A stretch of 43,501 bases of DNA from Candidatus Bathyarchaeota archaeon (GTDB lineage Archaea > Thermoproteota > CALKCG01 > B24), in NCBI GenBank assembly GCA_021161255.1, contig JAGHAZ010000029.1:1-43501 (forward strand). Direction: 5' to 3'. The translations under genes were made by a program, and so were the position numbers. Shown in pieces: positions 16,702 through 24,573 of this stretch. Position 1 is the stretch's first letter, and each line of letters starts with the position of its first letter. The notes beneath the pieces are model-generated. The model was not told where the DNA came from. It worked only from the letters and a program-made list of their open reading frames with translations, and ran no database searches.

Positions 16702-17886
16702 CTACAGTTTAAACTGAACCTTAGCGTGGCTTCTACCCTTGATCAGCAGCTCAAACGCCTCCTCGTAGCGGTCGAGCGGAAACCTAGCCGTCACCATCTT
16801 ACTCGTATCGAGCTTACCCGAGGCCATTAGCCTTATCACGTTGTAGAACACGAAGTGCCCGCTGTGGCCCTGGCTACCGTATATCTGAGCCCTATGCGTC
16901 TGAAACCTCTCGACGAATATCGGAGCCGTCCGGTCAGCCCTACCGATCCAAGCGATCTTACCTCCTATAGCGAGGCTACGCTCCATCTCCGGAAGCGTCT
17001 TAGGCGGTGCGCCGGCGGCCTCGACTTGCAGGTCGGCCCCATATCCGCCAGTCAGCTCCAAGACCTTATCGCTAGGTCTAACACCGCCCTCAGCTAGCCT
17101 CCCGACGTTGAAGACGTAGTCCGCACCCATGTCCTTAGCTATTTTAAGCCTCTCCTCGACGAGGTCGAAGACTATCACCATCGACGCCCCAGCGGCCTTA
17201 GCAAGCGCGGTCGCCGCTAGACCTATGGGTCCGGCCCCGTAGACCACCACGTAGGCGCCGGGCATGAAGCCACCCGCCCTGACAAACATGGCGTTGTAAG
17301 ACACGCTAGTAGGCTCGACCGTGGCGCCGAGCACGTACATCTTGTCTTCGCTCTTAACCGCGTCGAGTATCGGGCTTATGTTCCACGCATACTTCTCAGG
17401 CACTAGGACGTATTCCGAATGCGTGCCGTCTACCGTGAAACCCATCTCCTCGAGCCGTGCGCAGTGGTTAGGTAGCCCGGCTCTACAGTAGAGGCATTCG
17501 CCGCACCACCACATCTCCTCAGCCGTAACCGGGTCTCCTGGTTTAAACATCGAAACCTCCTCTCCAACCTCCTCGACCACGCCGGAGAACTCGTGGCCTA
17601 TCACAACCGGAAGCTTCGTCAACCCGGGGTAAAGCATGTATCCCTCCTCGTCGCTTTCGACCATATGAACATCTGAGCCGCATATCCCTGAAGCCTTAAC
17701 TTTCACAAGGAGCTGCTTACCCCTAGGCTTGGGCTTAGGCTTCTCTACGAGGGATAGCTTTGGGTTACGCCAGACACGGCTACCCATCGGGGTTTTACGG
17801 GTTTCCTCCTCCTCACGGCTAGGCATGTATCCGGGTTTAGGGGACCACTCCGCATCGAGTAGAAGGGCTTTCAAACGTTCCACCAA
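16702..17886 (-). CDS. iolM: zinc-dependent dehydrogenase, probable IolM (scyllo-inosose 3-dehydrogenase)
   Basis: A medium-chain Zn alcohol dehydrogenase of 394 residues. GICGSDVHMVE gives the catalytic Cys, GHEFSGVVEEVGE is the GHE motif, a structural zinc site is formed by CGECLYCRAGLPNHC, and VVYGAGPIGLAATALAKAAGAS is the NAD-binding fold. The long N-terminal extension (KALLLDAEWSPKPGYMPS...GSRVWRNP) and the DEEGY insertion resemble Thermotoga IolM (TM0412) as I remember it and are not general for this superfamily. The annotated start is GTG 17886; TTG 17877, three codons in, gives a start like the Thermotoga protein. Confidence 0.83.
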   Translation of the reverse strand: MVERLKALLLDAEWSPKPGYMPSREEEETRKTPMGSRVWRNPKLSLVEKPKPKPRGKQLLVKVKASGICGSDVHMVESDEEGYMLYPGLTKLPVVIGHEFSGVVEEVGEEVSMFKPGDPVTAEEMWWCGECLYCRAGLPNHCARLEEMGFTVDGTHSEYVLVPEKYAWNISPILDAVKSEDKMYVLGATVEPTSVSYNAMFVRAGGFMPGAYVVVYGAGPIGLAATALAKAAGASMVIVFDLVEERLKIAKDMGADYVFNVGRLAEGGVRPSDKVLELTGGYGADLQVEAAGAPPKTLPEMERSLAIGGKIAWIGRADRTAPIFVERFQTHRAQIYGSQGHSGHFVFYNVIRLMASGKLDTSKMVTARFPLDRYEEAFELLIKGRSHAKVQFKL

Positions 17887-17916
17887 CAGATCAGATATTA
17901 GATCCCATACTTTAAC

Positions 17917-17926
17917 ATATTTAAAT
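17917..17926 (-). promoter_or_regulatory. TATA box before the IolM-like gene
   Basis: The minus strand reads TTTAAATATG here. Transcription would begin about 25 bases downstream, near 17893, making the GTG at 17886 almost leaderless. This would be the promoter of the iolM-iolN-iolO-phosphodiesterase unit. Confidence 0.55.
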
Positions 17927-17985
17927 GAGGTTAAAGGTTTCAGCTTAACGGCTCGTGATCGAAGGCTTATAGATTTGCTTAACGG

Positions 17986-18984
17986 TTAGATAAGCTTAAG
18001 CCGCAACCCCACCCCGCTTTCTAAGGCTCTCCTGTAGACGGCCCAGGCTACAGCTATGTCTTGTATAGCCAACCCGGTTGAGTCGAAGACCGTTATCTCA
18101 TATGGTGAGACCCTACCCGGTTTCCTGCCGGCTACGATGTCACCTATCTCAGCGTATATGTCTGAGGTGCTTAGAAGACCTTGGGATATTGGAACGTTAA
18201 CCTCCCCACTATGGACGGCTTGCTCCATATCGTCGACGACTATTTTCGCCCTTCTAAGGATCTTGGGGTCGAGCTCCTGCTTCCCAGGAGCGTCGGCGCC
18301 TATGGCGTTTATGTGGACGCCTTCACCTATCCACTCATCCATTACCACAGGTGACTTAGAGGGTGTGGTTGAGACCACGACATCCGCTTCTCTAACAGCC
18401 TCCTCGACGCTTGAAACAGGCTCAACGTCTAAACCTAAGCGTTTAGACATCTCCCCGGCGTAGCGTAAAACCGCCTCTTCAACTATGTCGAAAACCTTCA
18501 CACGCTCTATGGAGTTTAAAACAAGGTTTAAGGCTTCAAGCTGGGTTCTAGCCTGAACCCCAGCCCCGACCAACCCTACAACTCTAGAATCTCTCCTAGC
18601 CAGGTATTTGGCAGCCACCCCTCCAGCCGCACCGGTTCGCATAGCCGTCAACCAGGAGCCGTCCATGATGCAGAGGGGTGCTCCAGTTTTAGGGTCTAGA
18701 AGCTCTATGATAGCCATAACTGTTCTAAGACCGTAGAGCTTAGGGTTTTTTGGATGCACGTTAACCGTTTTAACCCCCGCCACCCCGGTCTTCTCAAGGT
18801 ATGCAGGCATAACCCTGAAGTCTCCACCGTATCTCGGGAAGTAGACGTAGAGTTTAGGAGGCATCTGAACCCTTCCAAGCCCCTTCTCTCTAAAAGCCTC
18901 TTCCACAGCCTTCAAGGCGTCTTCCATAGATAGAATGCTCTGGACATCTGAGAGGTTTAGGAATAATACCTCCAGCCCACTCAT
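17986..18984 (-). CDS. ornithine cyclodeaminase / mu-crystallin family dehydrogenase
   Basis: A 332-residue NAD(P)-binding protein of the OCD/mu-crystallin family. Seen: FREKGLGRVQMPPKLYVYF, a substrate-binding GVAGVKTVNVHPKN, MDGSWLTAMRTGAAGGVAAKYLARRDSRVVGLVGAGVQARTQLEALN (Rossmann GAGVQA), VVSTTPSKSPVV and INAIGADAPGKQELD. Members include ornithine cyclodeaminase, archaeal alanine dehydrogenase and ketimine reductases; I cannot choose among them. It lies 99 bases upstream of the inositol enzymes on the same strand, with a separate promoter between, so a link to that pathway is only positional. Confidence 0.88.
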   Translation of the reverse strand: MSGLEVLFLNLSDVQSILSMEDALKAVEEAFREKGLGRVQMPPKLYVYFPRYGGDFRVMPAYLEKTGVAGVKTVNVHPKNPKLYGLRTVMAIIELLDPKTGAPLCIMDGSWLTAMRTGAAGGVAAKYLARRDSRVVGLVGAGVQARTQLEALNLVLNSIERVKVFDIVEEAVLRYAGEMSKRLGLDVEPVSSVEEAVREADVVVSTTPSKSPVVMDEWIGEGVHINAIGADAPGKQELDPKILRRAKIVVDDMEQAVHSGEVNVPISQGLLSTSDIYAEIGDIVAGRKPGRVSPYEITVFDSTGLAIQDIAVAWAVYRRALESGVGLRLKLI

Positions 18985-19038
18985 GATCCAGCACTAAAAG
19001 TTTAGCCTTCATTAGTAAAAAAGGTTCTGAAGCCGGGA

Positions 19039-19290
19039 AAACTTGGAATTATGCGTCTCATAGCGGTATGCGATGTCAGGAGGGAGCAGACTGTTAAGCT
19101 GGCTAGATGTTTAACACCCCGAGGTACTACACAGACTTTCAAAGCTTTTTAAGGGATCCTGAGGTTGACGCGGTGAGTACATACACACCCCACCACTTAT
19201 GCGAGAAACCTATGGCCGTAGGCCTTAAACAGGCGGATCGACCGGATAAAGGTCAAGGATACAGCGGTTTCCATTCTAAGGTTCAAGTCT
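19039..19290 (+). pseudogene. decayed Gfo/Idh/MocA dehydrogenase fragment
   Basis: Remains of a dehydrogenase closely related to the intact gene at 24574. The fragments match it in order: KLGI, then LIAVCDVRREQTVKLARC, a one-base frameshift near 19108, PRYYTDFQSFLRDPEVDAVS, TPHHL, a loss of about 16 codons, CEKPMAVGLKQAD, a loss of about 109 codons, and in another frame VKDTAVSILRFK. The N-terminal nucleotide-binding Gly motif is also mostly gone. No functional protein can be made. It fills most of the gap between the OCD gene and the nitrilase gene. Confidence 0.85.
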
Positions 19291-19306
19291 TGTCTACCGG
19301 GTTTTC

Positions 19307-20278
19307 TTACTCATATATTGGTCTATTTCCATGTGCAGCTTTCTGCGGTGGCGGTCGTTTTCCCTCATGTACATATTTGTATGCTGTTCGATGTCTCTGG
19401 ATGTATTGCCGGTATGATTCGAATTTAAACTCCTTCTGAAGCTGTTCTACGGTTATACTTTTATCCATAGGTTCGACTATGAATGCATCGTCGTCGATGT
19501 ATGACGATATTCTAACGCGGTCTCCGTATTTCTCACTTATACTACGGGGGATCCTATGGTTGAAGTCGTAGTGAACTATCGCGTAGTCAAGGTTTACATC
19601 GTAATAGGCTATGTTCGTTAACCGGTCGGTTTCGGCCACTACTCTCCCGCAGGGGTTTATTATCCTAGATTTGTCGGAACGTACCGACGATACCACGTAG
19701 TACCCGTTTACGTAAGCGTATGCTTGAAGCGGGAAGCCTCCGTTGTACGCCGACGGCCAGAACACCATTTTCGCTCCTCTCCTACCCAGCTCGCTCCAAC
19801 CCTCTGGAAAGCATATGTCGAAGCATATCTGGACACCTACCTTGCCGAAATCGAGGTCGAACACCGGGTAATCCCTACCAGGCACAACCCCTCTTTCAAA
19901 CTCCGTGTAATCGTGAGAACTCGTCACCGGGTGGACTTTATCGTAGACGCCCACTATGTCGCCGTCTCTGCCGACTACGATTGCGGAGTTCCAAAGCCTT
20001 CCATCCCGCTTCGTTATTATCGGGCATATGACGTAGCAGTTACCCTCCCGAGCCTTCTTACCGACCGCCTCGGTCGTAGGACCGGGTACAGGTTCAGCAA
20101 GCTCCTGTTTAGACTTACCGGTGACGGAGAAGGTCGTAAAAGCCTCTGGGAGGCAGATTATGTCCGGTTTAAACCTAAACGCCAAGTCTATGAGCTTCAA
20201 AGCATACCTACGGTTCTCCTCAACCGTGCTATAGCCTCTATGGGCAAGACACACCGTGACGACACGAGCCCTACCCAT
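19307..20278 (-). CDS. carbon-nitrogen hydrolase (nitrilase superfamily)
   Basis: A 323-residue amidase-type enzyme with the full Glu-Lys-Cys triad: IICLPEAFTT (Glu near 44), VGVYDKVHP (Lys) and VGVQICFDICFPEGW (Cys), plus WPSAYNGGFPLQAYA typical of the fold. Substrates in this superfamily include nitriles, omega-amides and N-carbamoyl compounds; the specificity is not readable. A C-terminal stretch of about 50 residues after FIVEPMD is extra and charged. It is transcribed in the same direction as the OCD and inositol genes but separated from them by the pseudogene. Confidence 0.87.
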   Translation of the reverse strand: MGRARVVTVCLAHRGYSTVEENRRYALKLIDLAFRFKPDIICLPEAFTTFSVTGKSKQELAEPVPGPTTEAVGKKAREGNCYVICPIITKRDGRLWNSAIVVGRDGDIVGVYDKVHPVTSSHDYTEFERGVVPGRDYPVFDLDFGKVGVQICFDICFPEGWSELGRRGAKMVFWPSAYNGGFPLQAYAYVNGYYVVSSVRSDKSRIINPCGRVVAETDRLTNIAYYDVNLDYAIVHYDFNHRIPRSISEKYGDRVRISSYIDDDAFIVEPMDKSITVEQLQKEFKFESYRQYIQRHRTAYKYVHEGKRPPPQKAAHGNRPIYE

Positions 20279-20420
20279 AAATACACCCCTCTACTATCGG
20301 CTTTACGGATGTATCCAGTATAAGCGTTATCACACAATTATCATAAAGCCAAAGCCGCTCAGTTCTCTCGATATTTCATTCTGAAGCGGAATAGAATTCT
20401 CGGCTGAGGGGTGTCATAAA

Positions 20421-20453
20421 ACTTTTATCTGGTTTTACCTGGTATATTCTGGT
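20421..20453 (+). promoter_or_regulatory. promoter with three CTGGT repeats at 10-base spacing
   Basis: CTGGT occurs at 20429, 20439 and 20449, exactly one helical turn apart, just after a TATA-like ACTTTTATCT and just before the antitoxin ATG at 20463. The position fits an operator for the AbrB-like antitoxin. Confidence 0.5.
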
Positions 20454-20462
20454 AGATTCGGA

Positions 20463-20711
20463 ATGAGTCAGGTTATCGATGTTAAGGTCGGTAAGAAGTA
20501 TGCTGTTTACCTGCCTAAGCGTATAGCTGAGGCTTTACAGATAAGGGAGGGAGATAGGCTGATCCTTATAGTCGAGGGAGATAACTTGGTGCTCAGAAAG
20601 CCGAGAGATTTCTTCGAAGCCTCTCTCCAAACGCCGAAGAAACTTAAACTGTCACCCGAAGAGGTCGAAGAATCGAGTCTAGAGGCTCAGCGGGAAGTCT
20701 TGGGTATCTGA
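20463..20711 (+). CDS. AbrB/MazE-like antitoxin
   Basis: An 82-residue swapped-hairpin DNA-binding protein: VIDVKVGKKYAVYLPKRIAEALQIREGDRLILIVEGDNLVLRKP is the AbrB domain, followed by an acidic helical tail (KLSPEEVEESSLEAQREVLGI) that would bind the toxin. The toxin gene starts one base after the stop codon. Upstream direct repeats are probably its binding sites. Confidence 0.88.
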   Translation: MSQVIDVKVGKKYAVYLPKRIAEALQIREGDRLILIVEGDNLVLRKPRDFFEASLQTPKKLKLSPEEVEESSLEAQREVLGI

Positions 20712-20712
20712 G

Positions 20713-21177
20713 ATGACCTCCGCTATACTGCTCGATACCTCGTTTCTACTTCCCTCCTTCGGGGTAGATACTGGAGAAAGAATTAGACGTTGTTTAAGGT
20801 TCTTAGCTGAACATAGACGCGAAGCCAAGGTCTGTTATTCTAGATACAGTCTTTTAGAAGCCGTTTTCATTCTTTTAAGAATGCTGAGGCATGGCCGTCT
20901 AAAACCGGAAGAAGCTTTTACGATGGTTGAAGCAGGAGTCTCCACGGTTATCTATAGCCTCGAAGCGGTGAGTGAAACTCCGACGGTTTTCAGGGAAGCC
21001 TTAAAACTCTACGAAATGGGACATAAAGATCTATTTGATAATCTCCTCTACTCGGCGGCTGTGGCAAGTAGGGCGTACCTTCTAACAGTAGATGAGCAGC
21101 TTAGAGCCTTTATCCAAGAAAACAAGCTACAAGACATAACGTTAGACCCAGAAAACCTACTAAAGAAGCTCTCCTAG
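20713..21177 (+). CDS. PIN-domain toxin
   Basis: A 154-residue PIN ribonuclease: AILLDTSFLLPSFGV carries the first acid, YSLLEAVFILLRML the Glu, and HKDLFDNLLYSAAVASRAYLLTVDEQLRAFI the last acids. It is coupled to the AbrB-like antitoxin just upstream. A related but frameshifted pair lies on the other strand immediately downstream. Confidence 0.86.
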   Translation: MTSAILLDTSFLLPSFGVDTGERIRRCLRFLAEHRREAKVCYSRYSLLEAVFILLRMLRHGRLKPEEAFTMVEAGVSTVIYSLEAVSETPTVFREALKLYEMGHKDLFDNLLYSAAVASRAYLLTVDEQLRAFIQENKLQDITLDPENLLKKLS

Positions 21178-21203
21178 CCTCATATCGGGATCTTTCCGAT
21201 GCG

Positions 21204-21640
21204 TCAGTTCTCAGAAAGTGGGTCAATAAATTTCAGAGCCCAGTTTCCCCAAGATATCTTGTTCAGAGCTAATAATTCCTTGTCGTGGGTATACATGATA
21301 GGTACTTTATTGACGATGAAGTTTGCGATTATCAAGGCGTCTCTACTACCTAAGCCGTGTTTACAGCTAGGTTCAACCCCACGATACACGTCCTCTTAGT
21401 CTGGTTGAAGAACAAGACATACGGATGTCGGATGATCATCTGAAGCCTCCTCTTAGCTTCCGAGGGAACCCACTTCTGACCATAGACGAGTGTATGATAG
21501 GTCTCATGAAGTATCGTCGGGTTGACGGCTACACGGTGCTCCGGAGATAGGTTAAGCAGAAGACCCTTAAGCCTTTCGTGCTCCGGATAGGCTGGGTCGA
21601 GTGAGTAGCATAGGATGTTTGTATCCAGCCCAACGAGCAA
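21204..21640 (-). pseudogene. PIN-domain toxin with a one-base frameshift
   Basis: Two overlapping frames make one PIN protein. The first begins at TTG 21640 (LVGLDTNILCYSLD... LHETYHTLVYG) and runs into a stop at 21350 after GLNLAV. The second continues as KHGLGSRDALIIANFIVNKVPIMYTHDKELL down to 21204. Joining them near 21360 by adding one base gives the family's usual AxKxGLGSRDALI, so a single base was lost near an AAA run. The start abuts the antitoxin stop (TGATTG). It is either a dead toxin or a sequencing error; residues on both sides are well conserved, so the loss is recent or artificial. Confidence 0.82.
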
Positions 21641-21880
21641 TCAGGAAGACCTCCATATGGTCTTCATCCTTGACGGGGGGCAGTTCTCAGGCTCACCCGT
21701 CCTTAGAGGTACCGAGGCGATCACTTCCCTAAACTCCTTCAAGAAGTCAACCAACTCCCCAGGTCTCAATACGAAGCCATTTTCCGTCTTCTCTAGAATG
21801 ACGATGTCGCCGACTTCTTCCCTAACCTCACGCGGAAGACGAATATGGCCCTTAGAGTCGACCTTCAACCTGAAGCGCAT
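21641..21880 (-). CDS. AbrB-like antitoxin of the frameshifted PIN module
   Basis: A 79-residue swapped-hairpin antitoxin. RLKVDSKGHIRLPREVREEVGDIVILEKTENGFVLRPG is the AbrB domain, and the tail (VDFLKEFREVIASVPLRTGEPENCPPSRMKTIWRSS) is the toxin-binding part. It appears intact although its toxin is not, as expected if the antitoxin is kept as a repressor or if the toxin lesion is a sequence error. Confidence 0.86.
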   Translation of the reverse strand: MRFRLKVDSKGHIRLPREVREEVGDIVILEKTENGFVLRPGELVDFLKEFREVIASVPLRTGEPENCPPSRMKTIWRSS

Positions 21881-21946
21881 AGTCCCACTTACATAAGGTG
21901 GGACCTTAGATTTAAACCTTAAAGAATAACGTAAGTAATACGGTTG

Positions 21947-22363
21947 CTAAGTTCTTTCTCTCATGATCTTCTCGACCGCTTCTTCCAGTCTGACCTTGCG
22001 TCTAGGGTATTTATGGATCCATAGGTCCAGACCATCGTTAGGATATCTTGGGATCAAGTGTATATGGAAGTGGAAAACACTTTGCTGGGCATCCTTTCCG
22101 CTGGCATGCAAAATGTTAACGCCTGTTATGTTTAACTTTTCTCTATACGTTTTAGCGAGCATTTTTGAGACAGAGATTATTTCTTTCAAAATTTCATCAG
22201 GAATGTCGAAAATGCACACGTAATGTTTCTTTGGGATAATTAGAGTGTGTCCTAGACTAATGGGATTAACATCCAAAAAAGCAAGAACATCTTCGCTTTC
22301 ATATACTTTTAAAGCCTTTACCTCGTTATTTACGATTTTGCAGAAAACACAATCTAGCTTCAC
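21947..22363 (-). CDS. HIT-family nucleotide hydrolase/transferase
   Basis: A 138-residue histidine-triad protein. CVFCKIVNNE at the N-terminus gives a CxxC zinc motif, GHTLIIPKKHYV is the core, and the catalytic triad is FHFHIHLIPR. The family hydrolyses nucleoside phosphoramidates or dinucleoside polyphosphates. The gene is visibly more AT-rich than its neighbours, with long A and T runs, which may point to a different origin. Confidence 0.92.
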   Translation of the reverse strand: MKLDCVFCKIVNNEVKALKVYESEDVLAFLDVNPISLGHTLIIPKKHYVCIFDIPDEILKEIISVSKMLAKTYREKLNITGVNILHASGKDAQQSVFHFHIHLIPRYPNDGLDLWIHKYPRRKVRLEEAVEKIMRERT

Positions 22364-22476
22364 GATAATTGTGGAGCGTTATCACTATTAAATAGTTTTT
22401 CTCCTGCGAGCATATTTTGGATGAAGCAAGCGGCTTCGAGGATCTACGGCTCTTTAGACGCAACGGTATAGAGGCT

Positions 22477-23478
22477 TTAACGGGTTATCTCTATGGGTTC
22501 GCCGTTTTTATCGGCTGAGGTGTAGCATGCTTCTACGAGCTTTACGGCTTTGTATGCGTCTTCGACCGTGACCGGAGGAGCTACGCCTTTATCTACCGCC
22601 TCGACGAAGAGGTCGTCTTCCTCCTTGAAGCCCCAGGCTACATGCTCCGGAAGCTTTGTAAACTGATGCACCTCGACGTTCGGGATATCCTCCTTACCCC
22701 ATGCGAACGTGAGCCTGAGGCTCTCCTCTGTTATCGCCGAGCAGTGGTCCCCGTATACCTCGACCCTCTCGAACGGGTAGACCCACGACGCATGCCCGGC
22801 CGAGGTTATCGATAGGATCGTCCTCTCCTCGTTGGAGAACTCCATCATGATCACGAAGCCGTCTGGATGCGGGTATATGTTCCTCCTAGCCAGACACCGG
22901 ACGGTCTTAGGCTCCCCTACGAGCCAACGGGATAGGTCCAGCATGTGTATCACACTGTCGTACAAGAAGCCTCCGGCGACCTCCCTGACCTTGGTCCACG
23001 GCGGCCTCTCCATCTCACCCCGAACCATCTTGATATCGACCACGAACGGTCTGAGACGCTTAGAATCCACAAGCCCCTTAAGCCTCTTGTAGACGGGCCA
23101 GAACCTCCTGTTGAAGCCCACCTGATAGATTAAACCCGCTTTCTCCACGGCGTTAACGAGCTTCTCAGCCTCCTCGAGGCTTATGGCGGGAGGCTTCTCA
23201 GAGAACACGTGCTTACCCGACTTCAAAGCAGCTATGGCTTGGACGACATGGAACTTAGGCGGAGAAGCTATGTAGACGGCTTCGACCTCAGGGTCTTTGA
23301 AAAGCCTCTCAGGAGACTCATAGAACTTGGGGATACCATACGCCTTCGCAAAGGATAACCCCTTAGACCTGACTACGTCCGCCAGCGCCACGACCTCGGC
23401 CTTGGGGTTCTCCTTGAGACAACGGACATGCATGTGAGAAGCCCAACCTGAACCCACGATCCCGATCTTCACGACCAT
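22477..23478 (-). CDS. Gfo/Idh/MocA-family dehydrogenase, candidate IolG
   Basis: An NAD(P)-dependent sugar or polyol dehydrogenase of 333 residues from ATG 23478; the frame extends six codons upstream, but the Rossmann strand KIGIVGSGWASHMH sits right after this Met. HVFSEKPPAISLEEAEKLV carries the conserved EKP lysine, GFNRRFWPVYKRLK resembles inositol dehydrogenases, and GGFLYDSVIHMLDLSRWL has the catalytic Asp and His. IolG activity (myo-inositol to scyllo-inosose) is possible and would complete the inositol route, but the family is broad and the gene is about 4.6 kb from the cluster. Confidence 0.85.
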   Translation of the reverse strand: MVVKIGIVGSGWASHMHVRCLKENPKAEVVALADVVRSKGLSFAKAYGIPKFYESPERLFKDPEVEAVYIASPPKFHVVQAIAALKSGKHVFSEKPPAISLEEAEKLVNAVEKAGLIYQVGFNRRFWPVYKRLKGLVDSKRLRPFVVDIKMVRGEMERPPWTKVREVAGGFLYDSVIHMLDLSRWLVGEPKTVRCLARRNIYPHPDGFVIMMEFSNEERTILSITSAGHASWVYPFERVEVYGDHCSAITEESLRLTFAWGKEDIPNVEVHQFTKLPEHVAWGFKEEDDLFVEAVDKGVAPPVTVEDAYKAVKLVEACYTSADKNGEPIEITR

Positions 23479-23537
23479 ACGGATTCGATAGATCATTATA
23501 GGTTATAGCTCATAAGGTTTCTCTAGAAAACGTGAAA

Positions 23538-23560
23538 TTCTTCTCGTAGCAAGAGAAGAA
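23538..23560. repeat. perfect 8-base-pair hairpin between two minus-strand genes
   Basis: TTCTTCTC and GAGAAGAA flank a 7-base loop. It lies between the alpha/beta hydrolase gene and the Gfo/Idh/MocA gene and could end transcription of the former, although only a short T run follows on the minus strand. Confidence 0.4.
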
Positions 23561-23590
23561 AGGGAGTTAACAAGCTTAAGCTTAGGAGTC

Positions 23591-24367
23591 TTACTTGAGA
23601 TTTTCCTCGAACCATTCGACCGTGTGGTTTATGACCTTCCACTGAAGCTCCCAGCGGCTGAACGTGTGGTCTGCACCCTCGACCATGAAGAGGCTCTTAG
23701 GCTCTCCAGCCGTTTTATACAGTCTCTCGGCGTGACTAGGCGGAACCACTTGGTCTTCGGTTCCGTGGACTATCAGAAGCGGCCGAGGCGAAATCTTCGA
23801 GACGGCCGATAAGACAGCGTGCTTCATAGAGTATGCCTCTGATACGAAGCCGTAACCTACACGGTAGCCAGAGGGAAGGTCTAGGTAACCCCTAGACGCG
23901 ACCTCCTCAAGCCCCACACCGCTGAGGACCCCTTTAGCCACTTCTGAAAGGTCTGCAGGCGCGCTCCATGCAGCCACAGCCCTGATCCTATCGTCCTGAG
24001 AAGCCGTCAGTATGACGACCACCCCTCCTAGACTTAAACCAACCACACCGACCCTATCCTTCTCAACCTCATCGAGGTTTTCGACCCAGGATATAGCGGC
24101 TTTTAAGTCGCTAACCTCCCCCGAAACAGTCATCGACTGAAACAACCCCTCGCTCTCGCCAGACCCTCTGAAGTCGAAACGCAATGCTAAGAATCCATGT
24201 CTACAGAACGCCCTGGCTGCGTGGACGAAGAGCCGGTGAGCCTCGATCCGGTGACCTGTAAAGCCGTGGCAGAAGACCACGATCGGCGCAGGCGTCTCAT
24301 CAGGAACATGGAGCATACCGACAAGCCGTTCCCCTTCGTTCACGAAAAACACAGGCTTCTCCTCCAA
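23591..24367 (-). CDS. alpha/beta hydrolase (dienelactone hydrolase / peptidase S9-like)
   Basis: A 258-residue hydrolase with the complete triad: the Ser in GVVGLSLGGVVV, the Asp in IVHGTEDQVVPPSHAERL and the His in VEGADHTFSRWE. The oxyanion-hole sequence VVFCHGFTGHR and FDFRGSGESEG are typical of esterases acting on small substrates. No signal peptide is seen, so it is cytoplasmic. The substrate is unknown. It may share an operon with the downstream dehydrogenase, though a hairpin lies between them. Confidence 0.9.
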   Translation of the reverse strand: MEEKPVFFVNEGERLVGMLHVPDETPAPIVVFCHGFTGHRIEAHRLFVHAARAFCRHGFLALRFDFRGSGESEGLFQSMTVSGEVSDLKAAISWVENLDEVEKDRVGVVGLSLGGVVVILTASQDDRIRAVAAWSAPADLSEVAKGVLSGVGLEEVASRGYLDLPSGYRVGYGFVSEAYSMKHAVLSAVSKISPRPLLIVHGTEDQVVPPSHAERLYKTAGEPKSLFMVEGADHTFSRWELQWKVINHTVEWFEENLK

Positions 24368-24530
24368 CGTTCTAACACCTCCAGAAGCCTAATAGACACA
24401 TGCAGATAAAAGCTTCTTCCTTCAAAGCACCGTTAGCTCTACTAATTTTCTATATTAATTAATGTAGTTATCTCTTAAACCGGCCTCGCTTAGGAGAAGC
24501 TCTTCCGACGGCTTGTCTTGGGGTGGGAGA

Positions 24531-24540
24531 AAATTTAAAC
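24531..24540 (+). promoter_or_regulatory. TATA box for the Gfo/Idh/MocA gene at 24574
   Basis: AAATTTAAAC lies 34-43 bases before the ATG, placing the transcript start about 10-15 bases upstream of it. Confidence 0.5.
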
Positions 24541-24573
24541 CGTATAGCTGCGGCTTATCCGATCTAGAGACCT

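Noticed and set aside
19724-20323. Plus-strand open frame of 199 codons opposite the nitrilase gene
   Set aside because: No motif, and the minus-strand nitrilase has a full catalytic triad.
21350-21400. The PIN toxin frameshift as another BHB intron
   Set aside because: The lesion is a single missing base. No inserted block and no bulge-helix-bulge fold is present.
23571-23583. Palindromic AAGCTTAAGCTT as an operator
   Set aside because: It is short, overlaps the region just after a gene end, and has no promoter beside it. It is probably chance.
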